Shown here one piece after another: positions 54,275 to 63,264 of a stretch of DNA of 64,000 bases. The translations under genes and the position numbers were made by a program. Source of the DNA: Croceibacter atlanticus HTCC2559 (GTDB lineage Bacteria; Bacteroidota; Bacteroidia; Flavobacteriales; Flavobacteriaceae); the NCBI RefSeq assembly GCF_000196315.1, contig NC_014230.1, forward strand, positions 806,001-870,000, written 5' to 3'. The notes below the pieces were generated by a model, which saw nothing but the letters and a program-made list of their open reading frames with translations, searched no databases and had not been told where the DNA came from. Each line of letters opens with the position of its first letter. Position 1 is the stretch's first letter.

Positions 54275-54907
54275 ATGCCTCTTTATAAAACTATAACACT
54301 TGATGAAGTTACTAAAGTCCTCATTTGGAAGATTGAAGAGGATTTTGAGTGGCTATCTAAAGATGTAAAGTTAACAACACATTGCCAAAATAGAGTAGAT
54401 GGCATGAAATCTGTATTGCACAAGCGTGGTTTTATGAGTGTTAGGCATTTACTTTTAGAAGCTGGTTATACAGATTTTGATTTGTTTTATGATGAGTTTG
54501 GAAAACCACATCTTAAAGATGGAAAAGAAATCTCCATCACACACAGTTACAATTTTAGCGGAATTATAGTCGGTAACTCTCCAGTAGGAATAGATATTGA
54601 AAAACAGCGCGAGAAAATTCTTCGTATCGCGAGAAAATTTACACCTATTGAAGAGTACAGAACTCTGGCAAATGATGAAGCAGTCATGCGAAAGCTAACA
54701 ATAGTTTGGTGTGCCAAAGAAGCTATTTATAAACTTTACAATAAGCAAGGTCTTGGCTTTTTAGAACATATAAATGTAAGAGACTTTGATTTTGAGATCC
54801 TGAAAACAACTGCTGAAGTTAATTTTGAAGATGCCCACTCAGAATACACAATAGATTTTTTAGAGTTTGAAGGATTTACTTGTGGATATGCATTACCTAA
54901 AGCTTAG
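54275..54907 (+). CDS. 4'-phosphopantetheinyl transferase superfamily protein
   Basis: The 210-residue protein has the PPTase motifs SITHSYNFSG (about 88), VGIDIEKQR (about 109, metal-binding Asp) and WCAKEAIYKLYNKQG (about 148, W-x-x-K-E-A). It is of the Sfp/AcpT-like single-chain type that loads phosphopantetheine from CoA onto carrier proteins such as the fatty-acid ACP. It is followed after six bases by the pcrB-like gene, so they share a transcript. Confidence 0.92.
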   Translation: MPLYKTITLDEVTKVLIWKIEEDFEWLSKDVKLTTHCQNRVDGMKSVLHKRGFMSVRHLLLEAGYTDFDLFYDEFGKPHLKDGKEISITHSYNFSGIIVGNSPVGIDIEKQREKILRIARKFTPIEEYRTLANDEAVMRKLTIVWCAKEAIYKLYNKQGLGFLEHINVRDFDFEILKTTAEVNFEDAHSEYTIDFLEFEGFTCGYALPKA

Positions 54908-54913
54908 CCTAAA

Positions 54914-55624
54914 TTGAAACCTCAGAGAAGTAACACTTTATATAAAGCTTTTTTAGAAGGACAAGAGTTATTTGCAATTCTTATAGATCCAGACAAAACC
55001 CAACCAAAGCAATTACCGCAACATCTTAAAAAACTACCCAACCAAACTACGCACATATTTGTTGGAGGCAGCACTGTACAGAAAGACCAAACAGAACCAT
55101 TAGTAAAAGCACTAAAACAACATACAACGTTACCAGTGTTTTTATTTCCTGGTGATGCATCTCAAATTACCAATACAGCAGATGCTTTATTGTTTCTTTC
55201 TTTGTTATCTGGTAGAAATCCAGAGTTTTTAATTGAACAACACGTTAAGGCTATACCAAAATTAATATCGACTAACCTAGAGATTATACCTACAGCATAT
55301 TTATTAATAGATGGCGGCATAAAAACAGCTGTACAGCGTGTAAGCAACACAAAACCAATGGCTCAAAATAATATTGATGCAATTGTAAATACAGCTTTAG
55401 CAGCAGAGTTTTCTGGAAAAAAACTAATTTACCTTGAAGCTGGTAGTGGCGCTAAGCAATTTGTAAACCCTGAAATAGTTAGGGCAGTATCACGCGTAGT
55501 TTCTATTCCTATTATTGTTGGTGGTGGTTTAAGAGATAACAATACTATAGCAGAAATTTATAAGGCAGGAGCAACCATGGTTGTTGTTGGTACTGCTTTT
55601 GAAAACAATTCATTTAAAAGTTAA
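54914..55624 (+). CDS. PcrB/GGGPS-family prenylglyceryl phosphate synthase
   Basis: The 236-residue protein, starting at TTG (KPQRSNTLYKAFLEG), is a TIM barrel with the family motifs FAILIDPDKT (about residue 20), IFVGGSTV, YLEAGSGAKQFV and PIIVGGGLRD. It transfers a prenyl chain from a prenyl diphosphate to glycerol-1-phosphate, giving an ether lipid precursor as in archaea. Bacteroidota carry a family branch with geranylgeranyl specificity as I recall, but chain length cannot be read from sequence. It is coupled to the PPTase gene. Confidence 0.9.
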   Translation: MKPQRSNTLYKAFLEGQELFAILIDPDKTQPKQLPQHLKKLPNQTTHIFVGGSTVQKDQTEPLVKALKQHTTLPVFLFPGDASQITNTADALLFLSLLSGRNPEFLIEQHVKAIPKLISTNLEIIPTAYLLIDGGIKTAVQRVSNTKPMAQNNIDAIVNTALAAEFSGKKLIYLEAGSGAKQFVNPEIVRAVSRVVSIPIIVGGGLRDNNTIAEIYKAGATMVVVGTAFENNSFKS

Positions 55625-55737
55625 GGCTTTTAAAACTACCGTTTCTGTTAAAAAATAATTATAAATTATAACAACTTGTAAACAGTTTAATAGCCTATTG
55701 TTTAAGACATTTGCTTGCTTGTAAATCAGCTTAAAAT

Positions 55738-58700
55738 TTGACTAAAGAAAAAGAGCATAACGATCCAAAACAAAAGCGACCACTTTGGAACCGCATATTG
55801 AGAATTTTTTTAAAATTCTTAGCTGTACTCATTTTACTATTTATTATTCTTGTTTTAGTAGTTAGAAGTGAATGGGGACAAAACCTAATTGTAAGCAAGG
55901 CTGTAAATTATGTATTTAATAAAACAAATACTAAAGTAGATATAGAAAAACTCTTTATCACTTTTGATGGCGATATACAGTTAGATGGCTTGTACTTAGA
56001 AGATAAAAAAGGAGACACACTCGTATACTCTAAATCTTTAGAAGCCGGCATACCACTTTGGGAAGCTATTAATGGAAATATTGGGATAGATAATGTAGAC
56101 TGGAAAGGCCTACGTGCCAACATTATTAGACAAGACTCCATAAATGGATTTAATTATGAGTTTCTAGTTAATGCCTTTACTCCAACAGATACCACTACAA
56201 CTGCAACAGATAAAGACGCTCAGTTTCCAGAGATTAGTATTGGGACCATAAACTTTAAGGATTTTAAGGTAAAGTTTATTGATGAGGTAAGTGGGATAGA
56301 CAGCAAGCTTAACTTAGGCGAATTTAATCTAGATATGGATGAATTTGATCTAAATCAAATGCGTTTTGAGATAGATAATGTCTCACTAAAAAACACAGCA
56401 GCTTCATTTACACAAACTAAAAGTGTCCCAGAAACAGAAGATCTAAATGAGTCTCCTAAACCCTACATATCTATAGGAAAGTTATCCCTAGAAAAAGTTA
56501 AAGGAACTTTTGAATCTGTTCCTAACAAACTTTTTGCAGATGCTAATATTGGTGAATTAATTTTAAAATTAGATGAGGCAGACTTGCTCAAAAACACTGT
56601 CGATGTATCTCAGCTTTCATTAAACTCTACTTCACTTTTATTTAAAATAGAGGATACTCAAGAAGATGAAGATGAGGTCTCTAACCCTACAGTATCACAA
56701 CCTTTTGAGTGGCCAATCTGGACTGTAAATGTAGACGGTATTAAAATGAGTGATAATAACATATCCTATTTTAAGAACAATGCAGTGTCTAAACGTGGTG
56801 TATTTAATCCTGATGCCATTATTATTAATGACTTTAATTTTGAAGCAGAAGACCTTCAATTAAAAGAAAAATCTGCATTAGCAAGTATTAATAATCTTCA
56901 ATTTACAGAAGTATCTGGCATACAGTTAAAAGAAACTAATTTAAATCTAACGGTTACAGATACAGAAGCTACTGTTTCAGATTTAAACCTTGAGGTAAAT
57001 AATAACTTCTTAAGAGGTCGCTTAAAGTTAGACTACAATAACATAGCTTCAGCAATAGAAACTCCTGAAAATGCAACTATAAATTTAGATATACCAAACC
57101 TTATAGTTAATGTAAATGATGCTTTTCTGTTTCAACCAGAATTAAAACAAAACGAATACTTGCGTGCTTTAAGTAAAAAAAATATTTCTGGATCTCTAAG
57201 GATGTATGGGTTATTGAGTGATGTTAATATTCCTAATGCACGTATAAATTGGGGGAATTCAACATCTATTTCAGTTAAGGGACGCATTCAAAATGCTACA
57301 GACGTAGAAAACCTTCAGCTTAATATCCCGACGTATATAGTAAACTCAACCAAAACAGATTTAAACCAATTTGTAGTTGAAGATTCTTTGGGTGTAAGTA
57401 TTCCTAAGGACATTCAGATTAAAGGAAGTTTGCGCGGTATGTTGAATGATATCACAACAGATTCTCGAATTGTAACAACTGACGGTAATGTTACTATTAA
57501 TGGAAACTTTAAGAATGCAAACGCTATTGCATTTAATGCTTTTGTTGAAACAGATAGTCTTAAGCTTGGTAAGATTTTAAAGAATGACCAACTAAACACA
57601 CTTAACTTAACCCTAAACGCAAATGGAAGTGGTAGTACTATTAATACGTTAAATGCTAATGTTAGCGCAAATATTAGAGACTTTAAATACGCCAATTACA
57701 CCTATGATACAATTGCTTTGCAAGGCGAATTAAAAGATGGGCAAGGTCCTATTAATCTAGACTACAAGGATGAGAATTTAAACTTGAAGTTAAAATCTAT
57801 AGTGACTTTAGATTCTGTTTCACCACAAATAGATGCAACTTTAGACCTTGTTGGAGCAGATTTGCAGGCACTCGGTCTAACTAAACGCAATATTAAAACG
57901 GCGTTTCAATTTAATGTTAACTTTGAAGGAAATGCAGATACGTTTGATGCTCGAGCAACAATTCACGATGCTGTAAGTGTATACGACAACCAAACCTATC
58001 TCATAGGTGAGCTAACAGCAAATACATTTGTAAGACCAGATACAACCTATCTTAAGGTAGATAACAGGATGTTGAATTTAGAATTAGAATCTAATGCAAA
58101 CCCAACACAAACAACTACTGCAATTACAGAACATATAAACACCTATCTATCTAAACAAGAACTACCAGACAGCTTAAAGTTTGTAAAGCTTAAGCTGAAA
58201 GGTAAATTAACCGATGCACCTGTATTAAAAGATGTGTTTTTAGCAGATTTACGACAACTAGATACTGTTAATATAGATGTAAACTTTAGTGCAGAAAAAC
58301 GAAACCTTGTCGCAAAAGTTGAAGCTCCATTTATAAATTATGCAGACAATGAACTAGATAGTCTGGCATTTAACCTTAACTCTTCGAGAGACAGCTTAAC
58401 CTTCAATTTTGGATTAAAATCTTTAAAAGCTGGACCTATTGCTATAAAACGCACTGAGATTTTAGGTGAGGTTTCTAACGATTCCTTAAAGCTAGATTTC
58501 TTAGCCTATAATGATACAGAAAAGCTCATTCACTTAAAACCAGAATTTTTTAGACAAGGTGATAGCTTAAGTGTACATATAAACCCTTCAGACCTAACAT
58601 TAAATGCCAAACCTTGGAGTATTCCTGCTAATAATAGGCTTAGGTATATAGATAATGTATTAGATATCGATGACTTTATACTTAGTAATGAAGGGCAATC

Positions 58701-60798
58701 TGTTACAATAAGCAACAAGAAACCTAACGTAACCAAAGACCATTTAGGCATAGATTTTAAGGGCTTCAAACTTTCCAGCATTTTAAGTTACTTAAACCCA
58801 GATAAGGTATTGGCAAAAGGAGAACTTAATGGAGAGGTTGTTTTAGAAGAACCTTTTGGACAATCTGGTCTCCTTGCAGATTTATCTATACAGCGATTTC
58901 GTGTTATGGATGTAGATTTAAATACTTTAACCTTAAAAGCTAATTCTTCTGGTGGTGATAAGTACAATCTAGATATGCTTGTAAACGGTGGCGCTGTAAA
59001 CTTGCAGTTAAAAGGAGATTATCTAGCAAAAACCACAGGAGCAGAACTAGATTTAAACTTAGATATTAAAGAGTTTAAAATGAAAGCTTTAGAAGGTTTT
59101 AGTCAAGAGCAAATTAAAAATGCCAGCGGTAGTTTTAAAGGTAATATAGCCGTTTCTGGAACAACGACAGATCCTCAATATGAAGGAGACCTTAATTTTA
59201 ATGATGCTAAATTTAACGTCGCTCAACTTAATGCAGGCTTTCAATTAGGTAATGAAACATTGCGTTTAGATAATGCGGGTCTGTATTTTGATAATTTCAA
59301 GATAGCAGATGAAAAAAAGAATACTTTTACTGTAGATGGCGATGTATTTACAGAGTCGTTAATAAACCCTGCGTTCAACCTGAGTTTTAAGGCAAAAGAT
59401 TTTAAAGTACTCAATTCAACAAAAGAAGATAATGATCTTTATTATGGTACTGCAATATTCGATTTAGATGCTACATTAAATGGTGATTTAGAGCTACCAA
59501 AACTAAATGCTACGCTAAATGTAGGATCAGAAACCAATGTAACATACGTATTGCCACCAAGTCAAGTTGCGGTGGAGAGTCGAGATGGCGTAGTTATTTT
59601 TGTAAACAAAGACAATCCAGACTCAATTCTTACACAAACCCAAGAAGAAGAATCTGCCATAATATCTGGTTTCGATATAAAGACCAACATAAAAGTTGGA
59701 AAAGAAGCTGTGGTAAATGTAATTATAGATGAGCAAACAGGAGACAACTTGCGTATACAAGGTGATGCCGATTTAAAATTCAATATTTATCCAAATGGTC
59801 GTACTACACTAACAGGTCGCTATACAGTTAATGATGGGCACTATGAACTAAGTTTATACAACTTAGTGAAACGCCGTTTTGAACTGAGAAAAGGCAGTAC
59901 TATAACTTGGGCAGGAGATCCTTTAGATGCAACTCTAGATGCAAGTGCAATATATAGAGTTAAAACATCTGCTTCTGCATTAATGGCAAGCACAACATCT
60001 GGAGCAGACATTTCTACAAAACAACGTTTCCGTCAAGAATTGCCCTTTTTAGTGTATTTAAATGTTGATGGCCAATTAGATGAACCAAAGTTAACCTTCG
60101 ATATTAATTTACCAGAAGATGAGCAAGGTGCTATAGGAGGTCAAGTATATGGACGTTTGCAACAATTAAATCAGCAAGAAAATGAGTTAAATAAGCAAGT
60201 GTTTTCACTGTTAGTTCTTAACCGTTTTTTTCCAGATACAGGCAGTGATGGTAGTGGTGGTGGTACAGCAAGTATTGCGAGAGATAACATAAATCAAGCT
60301 TTAAGTGACCAGTTAAACGTTTATGCCGATAAGCTTTTAGGAAATACAGGTGTAGAGCTGGACTTTGGATTAGACAGTTATACAGATTATCAAGGAAACA
60401 GTCCAACAGAACGCACCACGCTTGATGTGGCTGCACAAAAGAAATTTTTAGACGACCGCTTAGTAGTTCGCGTAGGTAGTGAAGTAGATGTACAAGGAAG
60501 CAGTAATACACAAGGTGACGGCAGCACAACACCATTAGTTGGTAATGTAAGTATAGAGTATTTAATAACCGAAAATGGTAAATATAGACTTAAAGGATTT
60601 CGAAGAAATCAGTTTGAGAATGTTATAGACGGCCAACTCATTGTTAGCGGTCTTGCCATTATTTTCACTCAAGAGTTTAATAAGTTCGATGAGTTATTTA
60701 AAAACTTCTTGAGCAGTAGAACAGGTGCTGATGCAAAAAAAGAAGAAGAAACCAAAGTTGAAGAAGAGAAAGAAAAAGTGAATAAAGACAATGAGTAA
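55738..60798 (+). CDS. tamB: Translocation and assembly module protein TamB
   Basis: The 1686-residue protein, starting at TTG (TKEKEHNDPKQKRP), has one N-terminal membrane helix (about 24-43, FLKFLAVLILLFIILVLVV). A very long beta-rich region of AsmA/TamB repeats follows (NIEKLF-like turns, SIGTINFKDFKVKFID, GSLRGMLNDITTD and so on). The C-terminal DUF490/TamB domain (about 1240-1650) includes VNDGHYELSLYNLVKRRFEL and ends in an acidic, lysine-rich tail. TamB bridges the periplasm and works with a BamA-family barrel in outer membrane protein or phospholipid transport. Its partner TamL follows after 138 bases. Confidence 0.92.
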   Translation: MTKEKEHNDPKQKRPLWNRILRIFLKFLAVLILLFIILVLVVRSEWGQNLIVSKAVNYVFNKTNTKVDIEKLFITFDGDIQLDGLYLEDKKGDTLVYSKSLEAGIPLWEAINGNIGIDNVDWKGLRANIIRQDSINGFNYEFLVNAFTPTDTTTTATDKDAQFPEISIGTINFKDFKVKFIDEVSGIDSKLNLGEFNLDMDEFDLNQMRFEIDNVSLKNTAASFTQTKSVPETEDLNESPKPYISIGKLSLEKVKGTFESVPNKLFADANIGELILKLDEADLLKNTVDVSQLSLNSTSLLFKIEDTQEDEDEVSNPTVSQPFEWPIWTVNVDGIKMSDNNISYFKNNAVSKRGVFNPDAIIINDFNFEAEDLQLKEKSALASINNLQFTEVSGIQLKETNLNLTVTDTEATVSDLNLEVNNNFLRGRLKLDYNNIASAIETPENATINLDIPNLIVNVNDAFLFQPELKQNEYLRALSKKNISGSLRMYGLLSDVNIPNARINWGNSTSISVKGRIQNATDVENLQLNIPTYIVNSTKTDLNQFVVEDSLGVSIPKDIQIKGSLRGMLNDITTDSRIVTTDGNVTINGNFKNANAIAFNAFVETDSLKLGKILKNDQLNTLNLTLNANGSGSTINTLNANVSANIRDFKYANYTYDTIALQGELKDGQGPINLDYKDENLNLKLKSIVTLDSVSPQIDATLDLVGADLQALGLTKRNIKTAFQFNVNFEGNADTFDARATIHDAVSVYDNQTYLIGELTANTFVRPDTTYLKVDNRMLNLELESNANPTQTTTAITEHINTYLSKQELPDSLKFVKLKLKGKLTDAPVLKDVFLADLRQLDTVNIDVNFSAEKRNLVAKVEAPFINYADNELDSLAFNLNSSRDSLTFNFGLKSLKAGPIAIKRTEILGEVSNDSLKLDFLAYNDTEKLIHLKPEFFRQGDSLSVHINPSDLTLNAKPWSIPANNRLRYIDNVLDIDDFILSNEGQSVTISNKKPNVTKDHLGIDFKGFKLSSILSYLNPDKVLAKGELNGEVVLEEPFGQSGLLADLSIQRFRVMDVDLNTLTLKANSSGGDKYNLDMLVNGGAVNLQLKGDYLAKTTGAELDLNLDIKEFKMKALEGFSQEQIKNASGSFKGNIAVSGTTTDPQYEGDLNFNDAKFNVAQLNAGFQLGNETLRLDNAGLYFDNFKIADEKKNTFTVDGDVFTESLINPAFNLSFKAKDFKVLNSTKEDNDLYYGTAIFDLDATLNGDLELPKLNATLNVGSETNVTYVLPPSQVAVESRDGVVIFVNKDNPDSILTQTQEEESAIISGFDIKTNIKVGKEAVVNVIIDEQTGDNLRIQGDADLKFNIYPNGRTTLTGRYTVNDGHYELSLYNLVKRRFELRKGSTITWAGDPLDATLDASAIYRVKTSASALMASTTSGADISTKQRFRQELPFLVYLNVDGQLDEPKLTFDINLPEDEQGAIGGQVYGRLQQLNQQENELNKQVFSLLVLNRFFPDTGSDGSGGGTASIARDNINQALSDQLNVYADKLLGNTGVELDFGLDSYTDYQGNSPTERTTLDVAAQKKFLDDRLVVRVGSEVDVQGSSNTQGDGSTTPLVGNVSIEYLITENGKYRLKGFRRNQFENVIDGQLIVSGLAIIFTQEFNKFDELFKNFLSSRTGADAKKEEETKVEEEKEKVNKDNE

Positions 60799-60830
60799 TC
60801 ACTATAGGCTAGAAGAATTATAGCAAATAT

Positions 60831-60853
60831 TATAGGGTTTTTAAAACCCTATA
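60831..60853. repeat. Inverted repeat between tamB and tamL
   Basis: TATAGGGTTT and AAACCCTATA flank a TTA spacer. The hairpin has no following T run, so it may be an attenuating or processing structure or chance. It starts 33 bases after the tamB stop. Nothing else is supported in the 138-base gap. Confidence 0.35.
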
Positions 60854-60936
60854 TAAGTGGGATACAGCCTATAACGTGTCAATTAATTAGCTCATTAAAT
60901 TTATTCGGCTATCATATTTAAATAAGAAACAAAGAC

Positions 60937-63225
60937 TTGAAATCACACATACATACATACAAACTTCTTACACTATTAATTGCTATTGGACTTCTTACTA
61001 GCTGTAGTGCAGAACGTTTCGTGCCTGAAGGAAAATTTCTTTATGACGGTGCAGAAGTTTTTATTGTAAATGATACAATTGTACAAGATGATGCAACGGT
61101 ACAAACTCAATTAGAAGCAATTTTAAGACCAGAACCTAACACCAAATTTTTAGGTAACAGGCCTGGTTTAACCTACTATTATAAAGCACAGCGTGAAAAA
61201 TCAGGTTTTTTAAATAAATGGTTAAATAAAAAATTTGGAGAAGAACCAGTATACTTAGATAATGTACAACCATTGGAGGTTGAAGATATTATTAAAAACA
61301 GATTAGAGAATATGGGTTTCTTTTATACAGAGGCCAACTATGAGACCTATAGAGATTCAGCAAATAAAAGCGCAACGCTTAGCTATTCTGTAAAGCTGAA
61401 ACAACCCTACAAGCTACAAAGCTATCAACTAGATTCAGACTCATTATTAATATACCAACCTATAAAATCTACATTAGGAGATTCGCCACTTAAAAAAGGG
61501 AATCGGTTTGATCTTGGGTTAATGAAGTTGGAGCGAGAACGCATAGATAGAGAACTAAAACAACGAGGTTATTATAATTTCAATTCTGGATTCTTAATTT
61601 TTGAAGCAGATACAAATAGATATGATGCTAAAAAATTCGACCTGTTTGTTAGGCTTAAAAAAGACGTGCCTAAAAAATCTATAATTCCATATAAAATTAG
61701 AAATGTAAACATATATCCTAACTATGTACAAGGCAATGATACCACTTCTCAAGACTCCGTAAGATATGCCGATAAAAACTTTATACAGTCTGAAAATTTC
61801 TTTAAACCTAAACGCTTAGACCCATATATACTTTTAGAAGAAGGTAATTTGTATGATCCCGTAGCATCTAGAAATACAAGTAGACGACTGGCTGGTATTG
61901 GTGCCTATAAATTTGTGAATATAGATTATAAGGAGATAGACACATTAGCAACAGATAGTTTAGGCATTTTAGATGCCAATATTTATCTGTCTCCATTAAA
62001 TAAACGTGCTTTAAGAGCCGAGTTACAAGCGGTAACTAAGTCTAACAACTTTGCTGGTCCTAACCTAGCATTAACCTTTACCAACCGTAATCTTTTTCAA
62101 GGAGGTGAAACCTTAAATATTACGGGAAAAGTAGGATATGAAACACAATTTGCAAGTGGAGAAAATGCTGGTTTAAGTAGCATAACTTTAGGTTTGGGAG
62201 CCGACTTAATTTTTCCTCGACTATTGTTTCCTGTAACAATTAGTAAGAATTACTTTAAATACGATATTCCTAAAACCAAGATTAGTTTAGAAGGAGATTA
62301 TCTAAATAGAAGTCAGTTATACAGTATAACATCTGGTTCTGCAACTTTTGGATATTTATGGAATGCTAATAAGTATGTAACACACGAGCTTAACCCCATA
62401 TCTATACAATACACAAAGCTTGGAAGCACTACAGATGAATTTAACCAGATTTTAGAAGACAACCCATTTTTACAAAACAGTTTTGAGCAACAGTTTATAG
62501 CAGGTTTAACCTACTCTTTTTATTATAGCGAAATGGCCTCTCGTAGGACGCATCAATTTTATTTAAATACAAATTTAGATGTTGCAGGAAATACCGTTAG
62601 TCTGTTTGGCCAAGAAGGTGACAATGGTAAAGACGAATTTTTAGGATTGGAGTATGCCCAATATGCAAAGTTAGACATAGATGTGCGTTACCATTTTAAC
62701 TTTGGAAAAGAACAGAAAATAGCAACTCGCTTTTTTGCTGGTTATGGCTTGCCTTATGGAAATAGTGAGGTACTACCTTTTACAAAACAATTTTTTTCTG
62801 GAGGTCCTTACAGTGTTCGTGCTTTTAGAACACGTAGTTTAGGTCCAGGAACTTTTCCCTTAAATAGCGAAGACGATAGGGAAGACACATTTTTTGATCA
62901 AAGTGGTAATGTAAGATTAGAAGCAAATATAGAATACCGCTATCCTATATTTGGTGTAGTTAAAGGAGCTGTCTTTGCAGATGCTGGAAATGTTTGGAAT
63001 ACAAATAATGATGAAACGTCATTACCTGGCGGCGAGTTTTCTTCAAGCTTTATTAATGAGTTAGGAATTGGAGTAGGCACAGGCGTTCGCGTGGATATAC
63101 AAGGCTTTGTAATTCGCTTAGATTATGCAGTGCCAATACATACACCTTTTAAGCCTGAAGGTGAACGTTATGGATTTGAAATAGATAACTCTGTACTAAA
63201 CTTTGCTATTGGATACCCTTTCTAA
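60937..63225 (+). CDS. tamL: TamL, lipoprotein BamA/TamA-family outer membrane barrel protein
   Basis: The 762-residue protein, starting at TTG, has a lipoprotein signal (lipobox LTSC, Cys23), unlike proteobacterial TamA. The N-terminal half carries POTRA-like domains (residues about 30-400, for example EDIIKNRLENMGFFYTEANYE). The C-terminal half is an Omp85 barrel with the signature FSGGPYSVRAFRTRSLGPG (about 625) and the final strand DNSVLNFAIGYPF. This is the Bacteroidota TamL form that partners TamB in outer membrane biogenesis. The tamB-tamL order supports the assignment. Confidence 0.93.
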   Translation: MKSHIHTYKLLTLLIAIGLLTSCSAERFVPEGKFLYDGAEVFIVNDTIVQDDATVQTQLEAILRPEPNTKFLGNRPGLTYYYKAQREKSGFLNKWLNKKFGEEPVYLDNVQPLEVEDIIKNRLENMGFFYTEANYETYRDSANKSATLSYSVKLKQPYKLQSYQLDSDSLLIYQPIKSTLGDSPLKKGNRFDLGLMKLERERIDRELKQRGYYNFNSGFLIFEADTNRYDAKKFDLFVRLKKDVPKKSIIPYKIRNVNIYPNYVQGNDTTSQDSVRYADKNFIQSENFFKPKRLDPYILLEEGNLYDPVASRNTSRRLAGIGAYKFVNIDYKEIDTLATDSLGILDANIYLSPLNKRALRAELQAVTKSNNFAGPNLALTFTNRNLFQGGETLNITGKVGYETQFASGENAGLSSITLGLGADLIFPRLLFPVTISKNYFKYDIPKTKISLEGDYLNRSQLYSITSGSATFGYLWNANKYVTHELNPISIQYTKLGSTTDEFNQILEDNPFLQNSFEQQFIAGLTYSFYYSEMASRRTHQFYLNTNLDVAGNTVSLFGQEGDNGKDEFLGLEYAQYAKLDIDVRYHFNFGKEQKIATRFFAGYGLPYGNSEVLPFTKQFFSGGPYSVRAFRTRSLGPGTFPLNSEDDREDTFFDQSGNVRLEANIEYRYPIFGVVKGAVFADAGNVWNTNNDETSLPGGEFSSSFINELGIGVGTGVRVDIQGFVIRLDYAVPIHTPFKPEGERYGFEIDNSVLNFAIGYPF

Positions 63226-63264
63226 AACCAGAGCTGTAAGCGTTAAATTTGTTGAAAAATATTA

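Noticed and set aside
60218-60535. 105-codon minus-strand frame inside tamB
   Set aside because: Antisense to a conserved C-terminal TamB region with low-complexity translation.
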